Positions 24,372 to 35,337 of a stretch of 64,000 bases of DNA are shown piece after piece (the stretch's first letter is position 1; each line of letters begins with the position of its first letter). Source of the stretch: Hyaloscypha bicolor E (lineage: Eukaryota; Ascomycota; Leotiomycetes; Helotiales; Hyaloscyphaceae). The DNA lies in contig NW_020194691.1 in NCBI RefSeq assembly GCF_002865645.1, positions 930,001-994,000 of the forward strand, in the 5' to 3' direction. The notes beneath the pieces were generated by a model. The model saw only the letters and a program-made list of their open reading frames with translations. It made no database searches and had not been told where the DNA came from. The position numbers and the translations under genes were made by a program.

Positions 24372-27300
24372 ATGACGCAGCAGAAAGTAATGCCAAGGAC
24401 TCAAGAATCGCTCCAAAGCGAAGGCGACGATGGCGAAAACAGCGACAACGACTATAAGGACGACGATGCCGTCGCGGCGCCCGCACCCGTCCTCCCAAAG
24501 GATGACGCCCAAGCCGCCTTCGATGAAATCATGGCGAAAGCACGAAATCGGGAGCTCAATCTGGGACAGAAGGAAAATCGCCAAGAGTTCCTTGACCAGT
24601 ACGGGAACATACTGGTCGAGAAGACGCAGACGTATAATCAGACGCTGCTGCACATCATTGCTGATACTTTAGGGCACAAGTCTCTGACGCGATGCATCGT
24701 GAGAAAGGACAAGAAACTTCTGGAGCACAAGGATGACAGCGGCAAGACGGCTTTACATATTGCCATTGTGAAGAAGAACTACGATTTTCTAGAAGTGGTG
24801 TTGAAGGAGATCACGAACCTTGATACGATTCTTCGTATGAGATGTGAGCATGCGAGGAATTGCATTCACATCGCGATCTATCACGGCCTTAAGAAGGAAT
24901 CTACCGTGAACCTGATCAAAGGGGCATCAGAGGCTACGCTCAGCGCGGTGGATCAGGATGGACTCACGCCTCTTCATCTCGCAGTCGAGTATCAGCGGAG
25001 CTCAGAACCGCAATTGGCTATCGTACAAGCGCTCATTACATATGGAGACGGAGCATTGGATAAGTTCACTATTAATCCAAAGGACTTGTCTGTGTATGAG
25101 TATCATCAATATACGCGCAGCCTAGCGGCCAAGCTCTCCGAACCAGTTGGCTCCCGAGAAGCTGGGCGATCTCATGAAGAGCCTCCCAAGGTGGTGGTGC
25201 AAGGTCAAAAGAACAACCCGGCGAAAAGCGAACGTGAAGGAGCATCGGACTATAGCGATGCTGATGGCAAAGGGCCGTTCCAGAAGGCAATCAAGTTCGA
25301 CAGAGGACCAATGAAAGAACCAATGGGGAAAGGACCGGCAGCCCCTCCAGCCTTCAATGGCAGACGCGGCTCAACCGTTACATCCCTGGCTCTGAATACT
25401 ATGTCCAACCATCCTTCTCTTGCCACAGCATCCGAAGACGGAATGTCTCCCATCAAAGGATCTCGGCTTGCTACCGATTCGGCGGGATTTGAGCCTCGAA
25501 AGCCGGAGAGAAGGGCCACAGGACATGTACCAAGAATCAACCGCACAGACGAAGAGAGCGCTCGAAAACTCCAAGAAGAAGAGAAGCGGAGGGCTGAGTT
25601 TGCCGACAAGATCCGGCAAGAATTCAAGCTGTATTACCTGCGATCGACATTCGGGAGGAGTGGCCAGCTCACCCCGAGAGACCAGCTCAATGCTACCAGG
25701 TTCCTCCATGGGTCAAATATCGATAGTAAGTAACTTTTTCTCACCACGAAAATTATGTGTGGCAAGCAAGCAGGCACTGACAGTCTGCCTAGATATCAAT
25801 TTATGCTTCGACTATTCTGAAGCCCCCAAGCGAATCCTACGAGAATCCTTCCGGCAAAGCTACGACCATATGAGCTTCGATAATGTACTGCGGTACGTAA
25901 CATTCCGCCGAATTGAGTTGCAGAAACCACTACAGCCAGCCACGGAGTCCAGGCTGTTGAACAAGCTCCCGCAGAAGCCGAAACCCGGACGGGGCCGTGA
26001 CGATTTGACGTTCTTCTTCGAATGGCTGTACAAGAAGAAGGTACGCCATATTCTCAAAGTGACTGTAGACGATCTTGAAGACCCTCCACATAGCGACCAA
26101 GCGATGGTGGAATGCCTGAAACGGTTTGAGATCGAGACCCTGGATTGGCGCAGGGTTGACTTGTGTCCCGAGACGCTGAACCATGCATGTCAGAATGTCA
26201 GGGAGCTTTATTTGAGGTGGAGCGGCAACAGGGCTGTGTTGAGGGCTTGGGGTGAGCCTGAGGGGCTTCCAAGACTGCCAAAGTTGGAGAAAGTTCACTT
26301 AGTGTGGAATCCCGAACAGGTAAATATGTATCAAGGTCCACGTCACTCATTGTGCTAACAAGAGGGATAGACCCTGGAGTCAGCGGATCGCGTTGAGATG
26401 TACATTGAAGACTTTCAAGAACGACTCGATGAAACCTTGGAGGCCATCGACACGGCCCGAAGGAAACAAGAGCGCTTTGATCAGATCTTAGAAACCATCG
26501 ATGTAGCCCGAAGGAACAAAGAGGCTAAAAAAGAACAGTTAGATGAGACCTTACAAGTCATCAACACAACTCTAAGAAACCTAGATGCGCCGGCGCCCAA
26601 GGCCGACGAAGCAACCAAGAGGAAGATTCTGGTCTACAGAGGGGAGGAGAATGCCCCAGGCAGCGAGCATCTTGTCCAATCAGGTCCCACAAAGGCACCG
26701 AGCAACACCAACGAGCGAAACCTACAGTCCAACCGATGGCTAGACTGCATGGACAAGTTTGCAGACGAGATCCAGAACGTCAAGATCCCTCAAAATATCG
26801 ACAACGCGATCTTGAAGAACGACATCAAGGTTGCGTTGATCGATGACGGAGCAGACCCATACGTCGAGTCGCTGCGTGGGAAGATCAGAGGCGGGGAATC
26901 CTTTGACCGTGGTTATCCCCATGAGAATGGCCCGAGTCCATATTACACTTCCACCAAAGGCCATGGCACCGTTATGGCAGATATGATATGTAGGGTCTGT
27001 CCGATGGCTAAGCTATACGTATATAAACTTGAGACTCATTCCAGCATCAACCCTGCGACCCAGACACAAGCTTATGACCAGATCTCAGCGGAAAGCGCTG
27101 CCTTGGTACGTATCATAACACACCTTCCTCCCCCGTCCCCCCAAACACAGTCAACTAACAGCATATCCAGGCCGTCACAGCAGCCGTCAACCAAAAGGTC
27201 GACATAATCTCCATGTCCTGGACAGTCAAAGAAACCGAGGAGAACCACGAGTCCATCACCCACCTCCGCGAAGCCATCAAGCTCGCTCTCGACGCACGCA

Positions 27301-27908
27301 TCCTCCTCTTCTGCGCTGCTGCAGACACCGGCGCCGTCACCGAAGTCGAATACCCGTGGTCGTACGACCAGCGCCGCATCTTCCGTATCGGGGCCGCGAC
27401 AGCAGACGGGCGTGTCTGGGGCCCGACCGGCTCCCCAGGAAACGTGTCCTTCATCCTCCCCGGGCACAAAGTCGTCTCCAGAAACCCATACCGGGAGGGC
27501 GCGCTACCCGATGATTTCGAGGAGCGGACCGGAAGCTCGATCGCCACGGCGCTGGCGGCGGGGTTGGCGGCGCTGATTCTGCATTGCGTGCGGTTGGGCG
27601 CGATCCACACTGAGCTTGAGGAGCGTCTGGGTGTTGTGAGCAGCACGGCGGTCAAGGCGGCTGCGCTGCTGAGAGTGAAGGATCATGATAATATGAGCTC
27701 GGTGCTGAAGGCTATTGGGCTGGATGAGGGACAGCAGAAGTTCATTGAGGTCTGGAGGAGGTTCGATGGGCCGACACAGGGGCTGAAGGCGCCGGGTGTT
27801 GGTGTGGAGGTGAATTCTAGCTCTGCAGGGAGCACGCCGGCGGAGCTGAGGGTCATTGCGACGTTGGCGAGGGATTTCATGTCCGGGATTGCGGAGAGGA
27901 TCAGTTAG
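24372..27908 (+). CDS. Ankyrin-coiled-coil-subtilisin-like (S8) serine protease
   Basis: Four exons (24372-25725, 25793-26319, 26371-27105, 27171-27908) give 1,117 residues. After an acidic start come ankyrin-type repeats (about 90-240, for example TALHIAIVKKNYDFLEVVL and LTPLHLAVEYQ), a long disordered basic stretch, and a middle domain with no known match. Next is a coiled coil made of three related ~21-residue units (LDETLEAIDTARRKQ, FDQILETIDVARRNK, LDETLQVINTTLRNL; about 645-697). A C-terminal S8 peptidase domain keeps the triad: Asp785 in ALIDDGAD, His825 in KGHGT, and Ser995 in TGSSIATALAAG. There is no signal peptide, so it is probably cytoplasmic, unlike secreted fungal subtilases. 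Proteases of this layout occur as effector-like parts of fungal NLR-type and ankyrin proteins. It sits one gene away from an NLR-like gene. Confidence 0.87.
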
Positions 27909-28466
27909 GATGTTTGTAAGAGTAGCTTAGGTGCTGGTAAGTGCAGAGGTCGAGCATTATTTTGTTTCGTTGGCGGAGATAAATAGCCGAGGAAGCGAGG
28001 TAAGGGGAAAAGGGGGGATGGCAGAAGCCCTGCTCGCTTGTTTTTTTGGACCCAAGAAACTCTTTTTGTTCAAAACTGGAAAGACCCTGTGCCAGAACAT
28101 GACATGGTTACAGCCCAAAACACAGAAAACAGTGCATTTTACTGTTTCCATGCCTGTGATACCTACCCTCCTTCCCGCGATTACGCCGCATCATCAGACG
28201 CCTCCAATTCCCCCAGCCAAATCAATATTGAAGGCGCCAAGCTTGCCATGCCTAAGGCAGCTAGGGGGCTGGGACTAGTGGATTTTGTACTTATATTAGG
28301 GAGCTTCCCAGCCATCGATAATTAATCAAGGCTCCTAACTACCCAATTGACAATCAAAAGTACCCAACCTTAGATTGAGCAATGCCCTGCCCAGCCCAGC
28401 CCAAGAACACAATAAAAGCCCTCCAATAATTCCGTATATACTCCAGGCGGGTATCTCCATCACTCA
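27909..28466. other. Intergenic region between convergent genes
   Basis: Lies between the 3' ends of the rightward protease gene and the leftward Zn2Cys6 gene. It contains presumed 3' UTRs. No ORF with coding character or RNA gene was seen. Confidence 0.55.
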
Positions 28467-30786
28467 CTAAAAACTATCCTGCCCATACCCTCCTTCTACA
28501 CCATTGTTGGTAAAATTCACCATCCCACTATCCGGCCTCTCCAGGAAGATCATCGGATCCCATGTGTCCGGCACCGTGTAATAAACGTTATCCACCACGG
28601 TAGCGACAGGGCCATACTGGCCGATGCAACCACCGCACGTGAGGTCGAAGTTCGGGGGCGTGGATGGGGTGCCGCTGTGCGTGAAATCGAGCGGCTGGCC
28701 TTGGGGTGGAGTGTAGTCCGAGAAACCGAAACCGTCATTCTGCCAGGCGGAGGGCTTGGTTTCCGTATCGACGGTGGAGTATTGCGGGGGCGTTGAGTCT
28801 TGGGGAAGTAAATTTTGAGGGGGAGAGGATGGCGGCGACGACGACGGTTTGACTTCTTTGTAAAGGTTCTCTGCTCGACGCATGAGAATTTCGACGAGCT
28901 CTTTTGCAGGATGCGCAAATGGGTTCGAGGCGTTGATCGCGTTCATCCGCGCAATGCTCTCCTTGACATGTAACATCGCAGTTGCGAAAAGGTCGCGATT
29001 CTCAGTGGGATAGGCGATGAATACAACCATGATAGCTGTGGCCGCCTCGAGCGTGAAGAAGGCCAGAGCGTACAGTTTATAATGCTGCACGCTCAGCGTG
29101 CGGAAGTGCCGCTCTTGAGCTTGCAGAACCTTGATCCCGCATATGATGACTCCCGTCCGGCTCTGAGGGATGTGGAACATCGAGTAGCGATGCATGACGA
29201 GGAACGAGAGCCATGTTGTGCCGCAGCTGTATTCGCGTTGCGTCTTGATCCAGGGACACTCGGCGTCCCATTGCGTGTCCGGATTTTCGAAACGAAAAGC
29301 TGGCGGTAAGGCCTCGGCTAGTTCACGCATCTTCTGCTGGTATTGCTGGATTTGGAGGTAATTTCCAGGGCTGAATGCTCCGTGGATCAGTTTTGAAAGA
29401 CCGGGGAGTTGGGAGAACAGGCGGTATTCTAGGAGGCGGTGCGTGAATGATGTGGGCTTCTCACTGGGCGGTCTTTCCACTGGAACGCTCTGAGACTTGT
29501 CGGAGGGAATGGGGGCATCGAGGGGGAGGGTGATCGACCAGTTTCCGGCGTTGGCTTTAGACGGCTTGCCTAGGACGATGCTCATTTGACTACGAGATAG
29601 TCAGCTTACATGTGATCAATGTAGAGAATGTGATTTGGCATATCTATCCCAGAGCCAAAGATTGACCATTACTCGTCGGCGCATCTCATGGTACCAAAGC
29701 CACGGGGGCGTGTCCTCCACGCTTCCCTCGTGCATGCCATCACTCTCCAAATGCAGTCCAGCCTCTTCGGCATCGGCGACGACTTGCCCTATCATTCGAT
29801 ATGCTTCAACGACGTAGCCAAAACTCTTCAGTAGTGCGACTCTAAGGAATCCAGCTTGAACTGAAATGAGGTTCAAACTCTCTTTCTCAAACAGGGCGAG
29901 CATTTCGATCCCAGAGTCGCTGTAACTTTTGGCCAAATCATCGAATGATCTGCCCATACAAAGGTCGTCCAAGGATCGGTCATAATCTGGCGGTAGAAAT
30001 TGAAAAGCAGAGCCCACGACTTGGAAGAGGAGAGAGGGGAAGGTGAAGACATCGGATGAAATATCTGGCGGGTCTTCTGAGAAGATACTAGGTATGGCTT
30101 GGTAGAAGTCGGCGAGTTGCGGCATGAAGTAATTCCGGTCAACGACGCTATACTGCCAGTTGACTTGTTCGAAGAACATGTCTACTAGTATGCAGACGTA
30201 AAGTCTAGGAGGAAGTCCCCTGAGAAGGCGGAGATAATTGTCGTAGTGAGACGGCGACCTAGGCATCGAGTTGCCGGTACGGTCATTCTGGAGAGAAGTT
30301 GAGGCTGAGTCTACGCGAGAGAGTTCGTTCAAGATGGCCAAAGTGTGGTTGGCACCCATCTTCGAATATCCGAAGATGTTGAGGTCGGGGGTCTTGGTGG
30401 TGCTGGGAACCCCCTGCCGGCGCATGTCAGCTGGGGGGCTTTTCTTTGAAGCTGCAGCCCCCTGGCTGCCGGTTGGACAGGAACGGCGAGACGACCTAGA
30501 ATAGCGCAAACGAGATCAGTTTCTATCAAGAGGTCAAGATATTGCAGTTTTGGGAGCCCATACGCCACCGCAGCCTCTTCGTACTGGCACGCCTCTTCTG
30601 TATCGCGACGCACACAGGTCGAACACGGCGTTCGACGGTCACACTAGCTACAGTCAGGCATAGTTTCCTGCCAGCAAACTGAACATATGATAAACAGGGA
30701 GGGCAGACTCTGTACTTCCCCTGTCGGCAATTGGTGCAGCTGAAGGAGATCCGATTTCGTTGTTTTCGCGGGCGTTGGCTCTGCAT
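28467..30786 (-). CDS. Zn2Cys6 fungal-specific transcription factor
   Basis: Exons 30709-30786, 30564-30643, 29644-30495 and 28467-29589 add up to a continuous 710-residue frame. The binuclear zinc cluster is split by intron 1: CTNCRQGKYR, then CDRRTPCSTC and a final Cys eight residues on. This gives the canonical spacing only if the donor is GTCTGC at 30708. The middle part (LPPRLYVCILVDMFFEQVNW, then WLWYHEMRRRVMVNLWLWD) is the fungal_trans regulatory domain, and an acidic, Ser/Pro-rich tail follows. At the third intron the expected donor after LWLWD reads ATATGC rather than GTATGC. The frame fits there (WDSQMSIVLGKP) but no canonical GT exists, so the gene may be mis-spliced. The target genes are unknown. 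Confidence 0.8.
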
Positions 30787-31403
30787 GATTAGAACGGGAC
30801 CGGAGGAATGAAAATGAAGTCAGCAGCGTTTGATATGGTTGAAAATCTGTTGTTCTTTCGAGAAAGTGATACCAAGAGCGGAATTACGAAGCTCTTCCTC
30901 AATATCAGCAACCTTGAGCTGATCTCAAGGAGGACGTCCGAGGATGTCTGAGCCGTTCCCCGCACCAGTCAGCCTCTGAGCGGTGCGACCAAGGTGGCGG
31001 TGCAGTGCAGTGGGGTCAGGATGGGGGAGCCAACCAGCCACATCCCTTCCGTCGTACCCCGTAAATTCGAGCAAGCGAAAGATACAAGGGGGGGTGTGCG
31101 GGGTTTAACCATATTTGGATTGCTGTCCACCGCATGCAGCACGCTAGCATATCCACATAACTTGCTGAGAGGGGCGAAGATGTACAGTTGTATTTAGGGA
31201 AAGAAAGTGGGTCCAGAGGTTCTTCGAAATCTGACAGGAGGAGAGGAACCCGACTTATAAGGAGCCATCTTCCGAGCAAAAGCTATGTATCATCGCCAGT
31301 TCAACGCTTTCCACTTAGAACGAGACGAGAGATATACCTCAACTTGCACATAGTTCAGTGTCCCAAGGTTTCCTCGAGATTACTTGGCTCATATCCATCG
31401 ATC
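30787..31403. promoter_or_regulatory. Divergent promoter region
   Basis: 617 bp separate the leftward Zn2Cys6 gene from the rightward hydrolase gene, so the regulator could control its neighbour. A TATAA-like word lies near 31255, about 150 bp before the hydrolase start. Regulation is inferred from arrangement only. Confidence 0.4.
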
Positions 31404-32456
31404 ATGTTACACTCTGTAGTTAGCATACCATCAGTGACAGGAAAGAAGATCAACGCATGGCTCTACCAACCCTCCACTCCCATTCCCCACGCGGTGCTTG
31501 TCATGGGTGGAGGAATTGGCCTCGTCCAGTCGGGAGGACTTCCACCTTCTGCTGAAGCTTTCCAAGCTGAAGGCTATGCCGCTCTCACTCGGCTATCTCT
31601 CCTTTGGTGGTAGCGAAGGCACCCCCCGAAATGTCCTCAGTCTGTCACAAGAGCTACAAGACTTCCGCGATGTCATTTCTTGGGTAAGTCCCATCTTCTC
31701 AGAGTATTGAGCCATTTGTAGCAATGTCCAACATCTCTTGGAACATCTGCTCGCAAAGTCCAGTAGATCTTGGAACATTCTACTCACGAAACTACTCAAA
31801 GAATTATGCTGAGTCCGATTTCTTGGGAATAGGTCAGAGGCAACCCATCTTTCGACAACGAGAAGATCGTTGCATGGGGAAGCAGTTTGGAAGCAATGTA
31901 TCCAACGGCATTGATCGCAGAAGACCATGCCCTTGCAGCAGCCATTGTGCAGTGTCCAGCGGTCGACGGTCTTCTGGCAGCACTGCAGGTCCCTCTCTGG
32001 CGGTCACTGTCGCTGACTTTTCTGGCCCTGCTAGATACCATCGGTTCGTGGGTGGGATTGGGTCCAATATATGTCACCACAGCGAACACAGGAAAGAACA
32101 AGCTGGCTATGCTCTCGGCTCCAGATGTCCCGGGTGGCTGGGCTCGCCTCACGCCCGAAGATGATAGCTCATTCCTCAATCAAATCGCCGCGCGCTCTCT
32201 CTTCTCCATTCTTATTCATCGGCCAGGTCAGCGGACTGAGCGAAGCATCAAGCCGTACCTTGCTGTCTGCACTGAGTATGATTCCGTAGCAAGCCTCAAG
32301 GGCGCTGAGCAAGCTGCAAGAAAAGCGCCACTTGGCGAGATTGTGAAGGTCAAGGGAGGACACTTCGATGTGTATAAAGGAGGAATTTCATTTGAAGAGG
32401 GTTTAAAAGCTCAGCTTGAGTTTCTGGAGCGCGTTGTTCCCTTGTCCGAAGCATGA
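31404..32456 (+). pseudogene. Alpha/beta hydrolase (X-Pro peptidase/dienelactone type) with a +1 frameshift
   Basis: Exons 31404-31683 and 31833-32456 (intron GTAAGT...AATAG) encode an alpha/beta hydrolase of about 300 residues. The first part reads MLHSVVSIPSVTGKKINAWL, then HAVLVMGGGIGL with the oxyanion-hole region. The second keeps the nucleophile elbow AWGSSLEAM and ends with a plausible catalytic Asp (CTEYDS) and His (VKGGHFDVY). Between the FQAEGYAAL and YLSFGGSEGTPRN segments, near 31578-31592, the frame moves by one base. The summed exon length is one over a multiple of three, so a single extra base is present. Either the gene is freshly broken or the base is a sequencing error. The fold is related to fungal polyketide-associated and peptidase-like hydrolases; the substrate is unknown. 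Confidence 0.72.
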
Positions 32457-32968
32457 AGGGAACTGAAATTATACAGTACATAATTTGCTATTTCGTAGAG
32501 GACAAAAAGACTGAATTGTTTTAGATGCATTGCAATTGTTTCCACGTTTTGGTCGAGGAACGCGTGGTGAAGTTGAAATCGAGATTCGTCCTCGCCAGAG
32601 CGATGTTCCTTTCCCACTTGGACAACCAAGAATCCGAAAGCGGATACCAGCTTGTCCTTGCCCCAAGATTGCACCCAACTCCTCAACCTTACCTAATCAA
32701 CACAACAGCAGGCTTGAGCCGGTATAAAAAGATAATTTTTCGGGTATCATGCGCAGAGGCCAGTTCCTCGATTCATGTTGAATCCCGCTTCTTGCACACA
32801 GTACAGGTGAGTTGGAATGTACTGTAACTGTACCAAAACCCAATCAACTACCGGGCCTCGCCTAGTAGAATGAGGAATCAAAGCTGGCACGGACATAACT
32901 CTTTCATTCCATGTCAAACCGCACTGGTTCCAAGATCTGCTGATCCTATAGGCTAGATTTCGGGTACC
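32457..32968. other. Intergenic region with a TATA-like word
   Basis: Holds a GGTATAAAAAG word at about 32721 and, downstream at 32777, an ATG followed by about 11 codons and a GTGAGT donor-like site just before the MITE. This might be the start of a gene interrupted by the MITE, but no continuing coding sequence was found. Otherwise nothing was recognised. Confidence 0.35.
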
Positions 32969-33405
32969 GAGATTGCGGCATAAAGTATCAGGAATACAGG
33001 GCATTTTGACCCTTGGTGTTCTACATGGAATGAATTTAGGGCAAGAGTTCGCTATAAGCCCCTATAACTCCAGGCAGTGCTCCCTAAATCGACGTAAAGA
33101 GGCGCTATTAGACATTTGCAGGGGATAAGTAGATCTTCTAGCGTTCGTAGTTAGTAGAGCAACTATAGCGCTTGGACGTTAAAGGAGCAGCTATTATAGG
33201 CCTCGTTAGCGATGACTTCCTTAAAAGTACAAGGGAGAAGTCGTAAAAAGGTGTAGCAGCCCTTGTCGAAGGTGCATAGGCTAATTTTAGGGGAAGGGCC
33301 TGGAAATATAGGGCCTTATAGCGGATTTGCTACCCTGATCTGTACACTAGAGGGCCTAAAAGTCTCTCAATGCCCTGTATTCCCGATACTTTATGCCACG
33401 ATCTC
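32969..33405. mobile_element. MITE-like element 1 with 37-bp terminal inverted repeats
   Basis: The left end 32969-33005 (starting GAGATTGCGGCATAAAG and ending ACAGGGCATT) and the right end 33369-33405 are inverted copies with three mismatches in 37 positions, two of them in the RIP-like C/T sense. The 437-bp element has no coding capacity, so it would be non-autonomous. Similarity to the flanks continues loosely a few bases further out, so the exact ends and target duplication are uncertain. A second member with the same GGCATAAAG-type ends and matching interior words (ACATTTGCAGGG; AGAAATATA/GGAAATATA) is at 38898-39594. Confidence 0.75.
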
Positions 33406-34309
33406 CGTATGGACTCGGATTTAAAAGTGCTGATTGAAGCGGAATGAGTGCGGATGACGTGTAGGGACGGCTGCGTTGAAGACGGAGGAGGTGATTCGGA
33501 CATAGAGCACGTGGTAGACCGGACTTCAACTTGAGGGAGGATGTATGATTCACCAATTGATAAGATTAACTTAGTCATAAAATTTAAGAAGGAATAGAAA
33601 AAGCACGTAACAAACCAGAATTGTAGGAGGGTTGTCAGCCTGCGCGAAGGCAGCAGCGCCACTGACCTCACACTGCTTATGTGCAGCTAAGCGGCTTATC
33701 TCGTTCTGCTTGCCCCCTATCATACCTCGATACGCGAGAACGTGCATTTCTTGCATTCAGAGCACTTCAAGGAATGGTAACATTACACAAATGTGTTATA
33801 AAGGGTCGAAGGTATCACACTAAGCCCTACTCGATAATCAATTGGATTTCACTATAAAGACCTTTGTTGGAGAAAAGGGGCCGTCTTCAATACCAAGTGC
33901 AACCTGCGCAAATGTTATCCCCGGGGTGGAGGGGCTGAATTAATCCTGGTCAGATCGCCTTAGCGATGGCACTTTGCCAAGTGTCCTTCACTATTATTAG
34001 GTACGAATGTGCCTCGTCGTCATTTGTTCGGGAAGGATTCCGATTTACGACCATAGATGAGATGTGCTCCGCGTTGGATACGGCAGGTTGGGTCGCATAA
34101 TTTCGCCATCTCCACGGAGCGGAGACTGTCACCGTTTCTCCACCGCGGAGTTCTTTGTAGTAGACGATTGTAAGATCTAATCTATAAACTCAACTATCCA
34201 GTGCTGTGAAGGAAGCTCGATGAGTTTACATATTGAATGATGTGCCAAGACTTTTTGCTTAACCTCTAAAGAGAGAGAATTGTCGGATTCTCCTAACTAC
34301 ACAACAGCT
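33406..34309. other. Intergenic region upstream of the bZIP gene
   Basis: No convincing gene. TATAAA-type words lie near 33854 and 34186, the latter about 125 bp before the bZIP start, and could be its core promoter. Confidence 0.45.
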
Positions 34310-34820
34310 ATGGAAGCCCAGCAATCATTTCCAGCCAACCTTCCCGGAATCTATTACCACAGCCAATCATGTCTTGACCATGGTCCACCTTTCACAGGCT
34401 GGATTGATATGAATGAACCAAGCTGGACAAGCACTCCAACTCAATCATTCGAGCTACCAGTAGACTTCCACACTCTACCGAATACAGATTTCACAAAAGA
34501 GACAACCAAGAATTACCCGGAATCGATTTCGGTCAATGTTGATCTACCTTCCCCAAGAATTGAAAAAGTAGCGCATGAGAACTCTTTCATCCTCTCTATA
34601 GATAGTCTTCCCAGTTTTGTAGTTGGTTTCTAACTCCTTACAGCGACGTGTCCAGAATCGCGCCTCGCAAAAAGCTTTTCGGCAGCGTCAGGCGGACTAC
34701 ATGCGGACGCTGGAACTAGAGCTAGAAGAGCTCCGTACAAAGTATGACAACTTGTGCCTGCAGGTAGGGCGAATCAAACAGGCGGTGGAGGAAATGTGCA
34801 TGGAAGGGTTGAAGCCTTAG
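34310..34820 (+). CDS. Short bZIP transcription factor
   Basis: Two exons, 34310-34567 and 34644-34820 (intron GTAGCG...TTACAG), give 144 residues. The second exon carries the basic region RRVQNRASQKAFRQRQADY, matching the fungal AP-1/Yap pattern (NRxxQ-xxFR). It is followed by a leucine-zipper heptad run MRTLELELEELRTKYDNLCLQV. The N-terminal 86 residues are acidic and Ser/Pro-rich. There is no cysteine-rich redox domain as in Yap1, and the protein is much shorter than typical Yap factors. It most resembles the small bZIPs found in fungal accessory and secondary-metabolism regions. The target genes are unknown. Some reading frame continues after the stop (34,849-35,049) without clear coding character, so a longer splice form cannot be excluded. 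Confidence 0.82.
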
Positions 34821-35337
34821 ACTCCTTGAGAGAATGGATTGAGACAAGTTGGAGGAAGCGGATGAAGATTCGGACGAAAACTACGTGGAATTGAGTATGG
34901 CTGAGATTCAGAACCTAGTCTCCCACTCTCTCATATCCATTTGTTTGAATGCGGAGGGTCATGATAAAAGCATTTTCATCTTGGCAAAACCCTGTATTCG
35001 TTTATTTCGCACGGTTCTGGTAGTTCACTCAAAACACTTAAAAAAATGAAATAAATCACTTCCTACGAATCAACTCGATTTGACTGAAGTTTAAGTGAAG
35101 CCCTAAAATCATCGACCCACTATTATTCGGGTCGTTAACAGTGCAAATTAAGTGGCTATTCAGATATCTCGAAGTATTCCAAATGTAACATGTTTGAAGC
35201 GAAATCGTTTTTCAGGGGACTGGGCGAGTAATTCGGTTGATTTGGGGTCAAGCTACGTAAGCACAGCTAGGAAAATACAGATACAGTTAAGTCTTGGGTA
35301 GAGAGTCAAACTAGCTGAGTAATAATGTAGGATAAAT
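34821..35337. other. Intergenic region between convergent regulators
   Basis: Lies between the 3' ends of the bZIP gene and the leftward Zn2Cys6 gene. It is moderately A+T-rich, with no recognised features. Confidence 0.5.
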
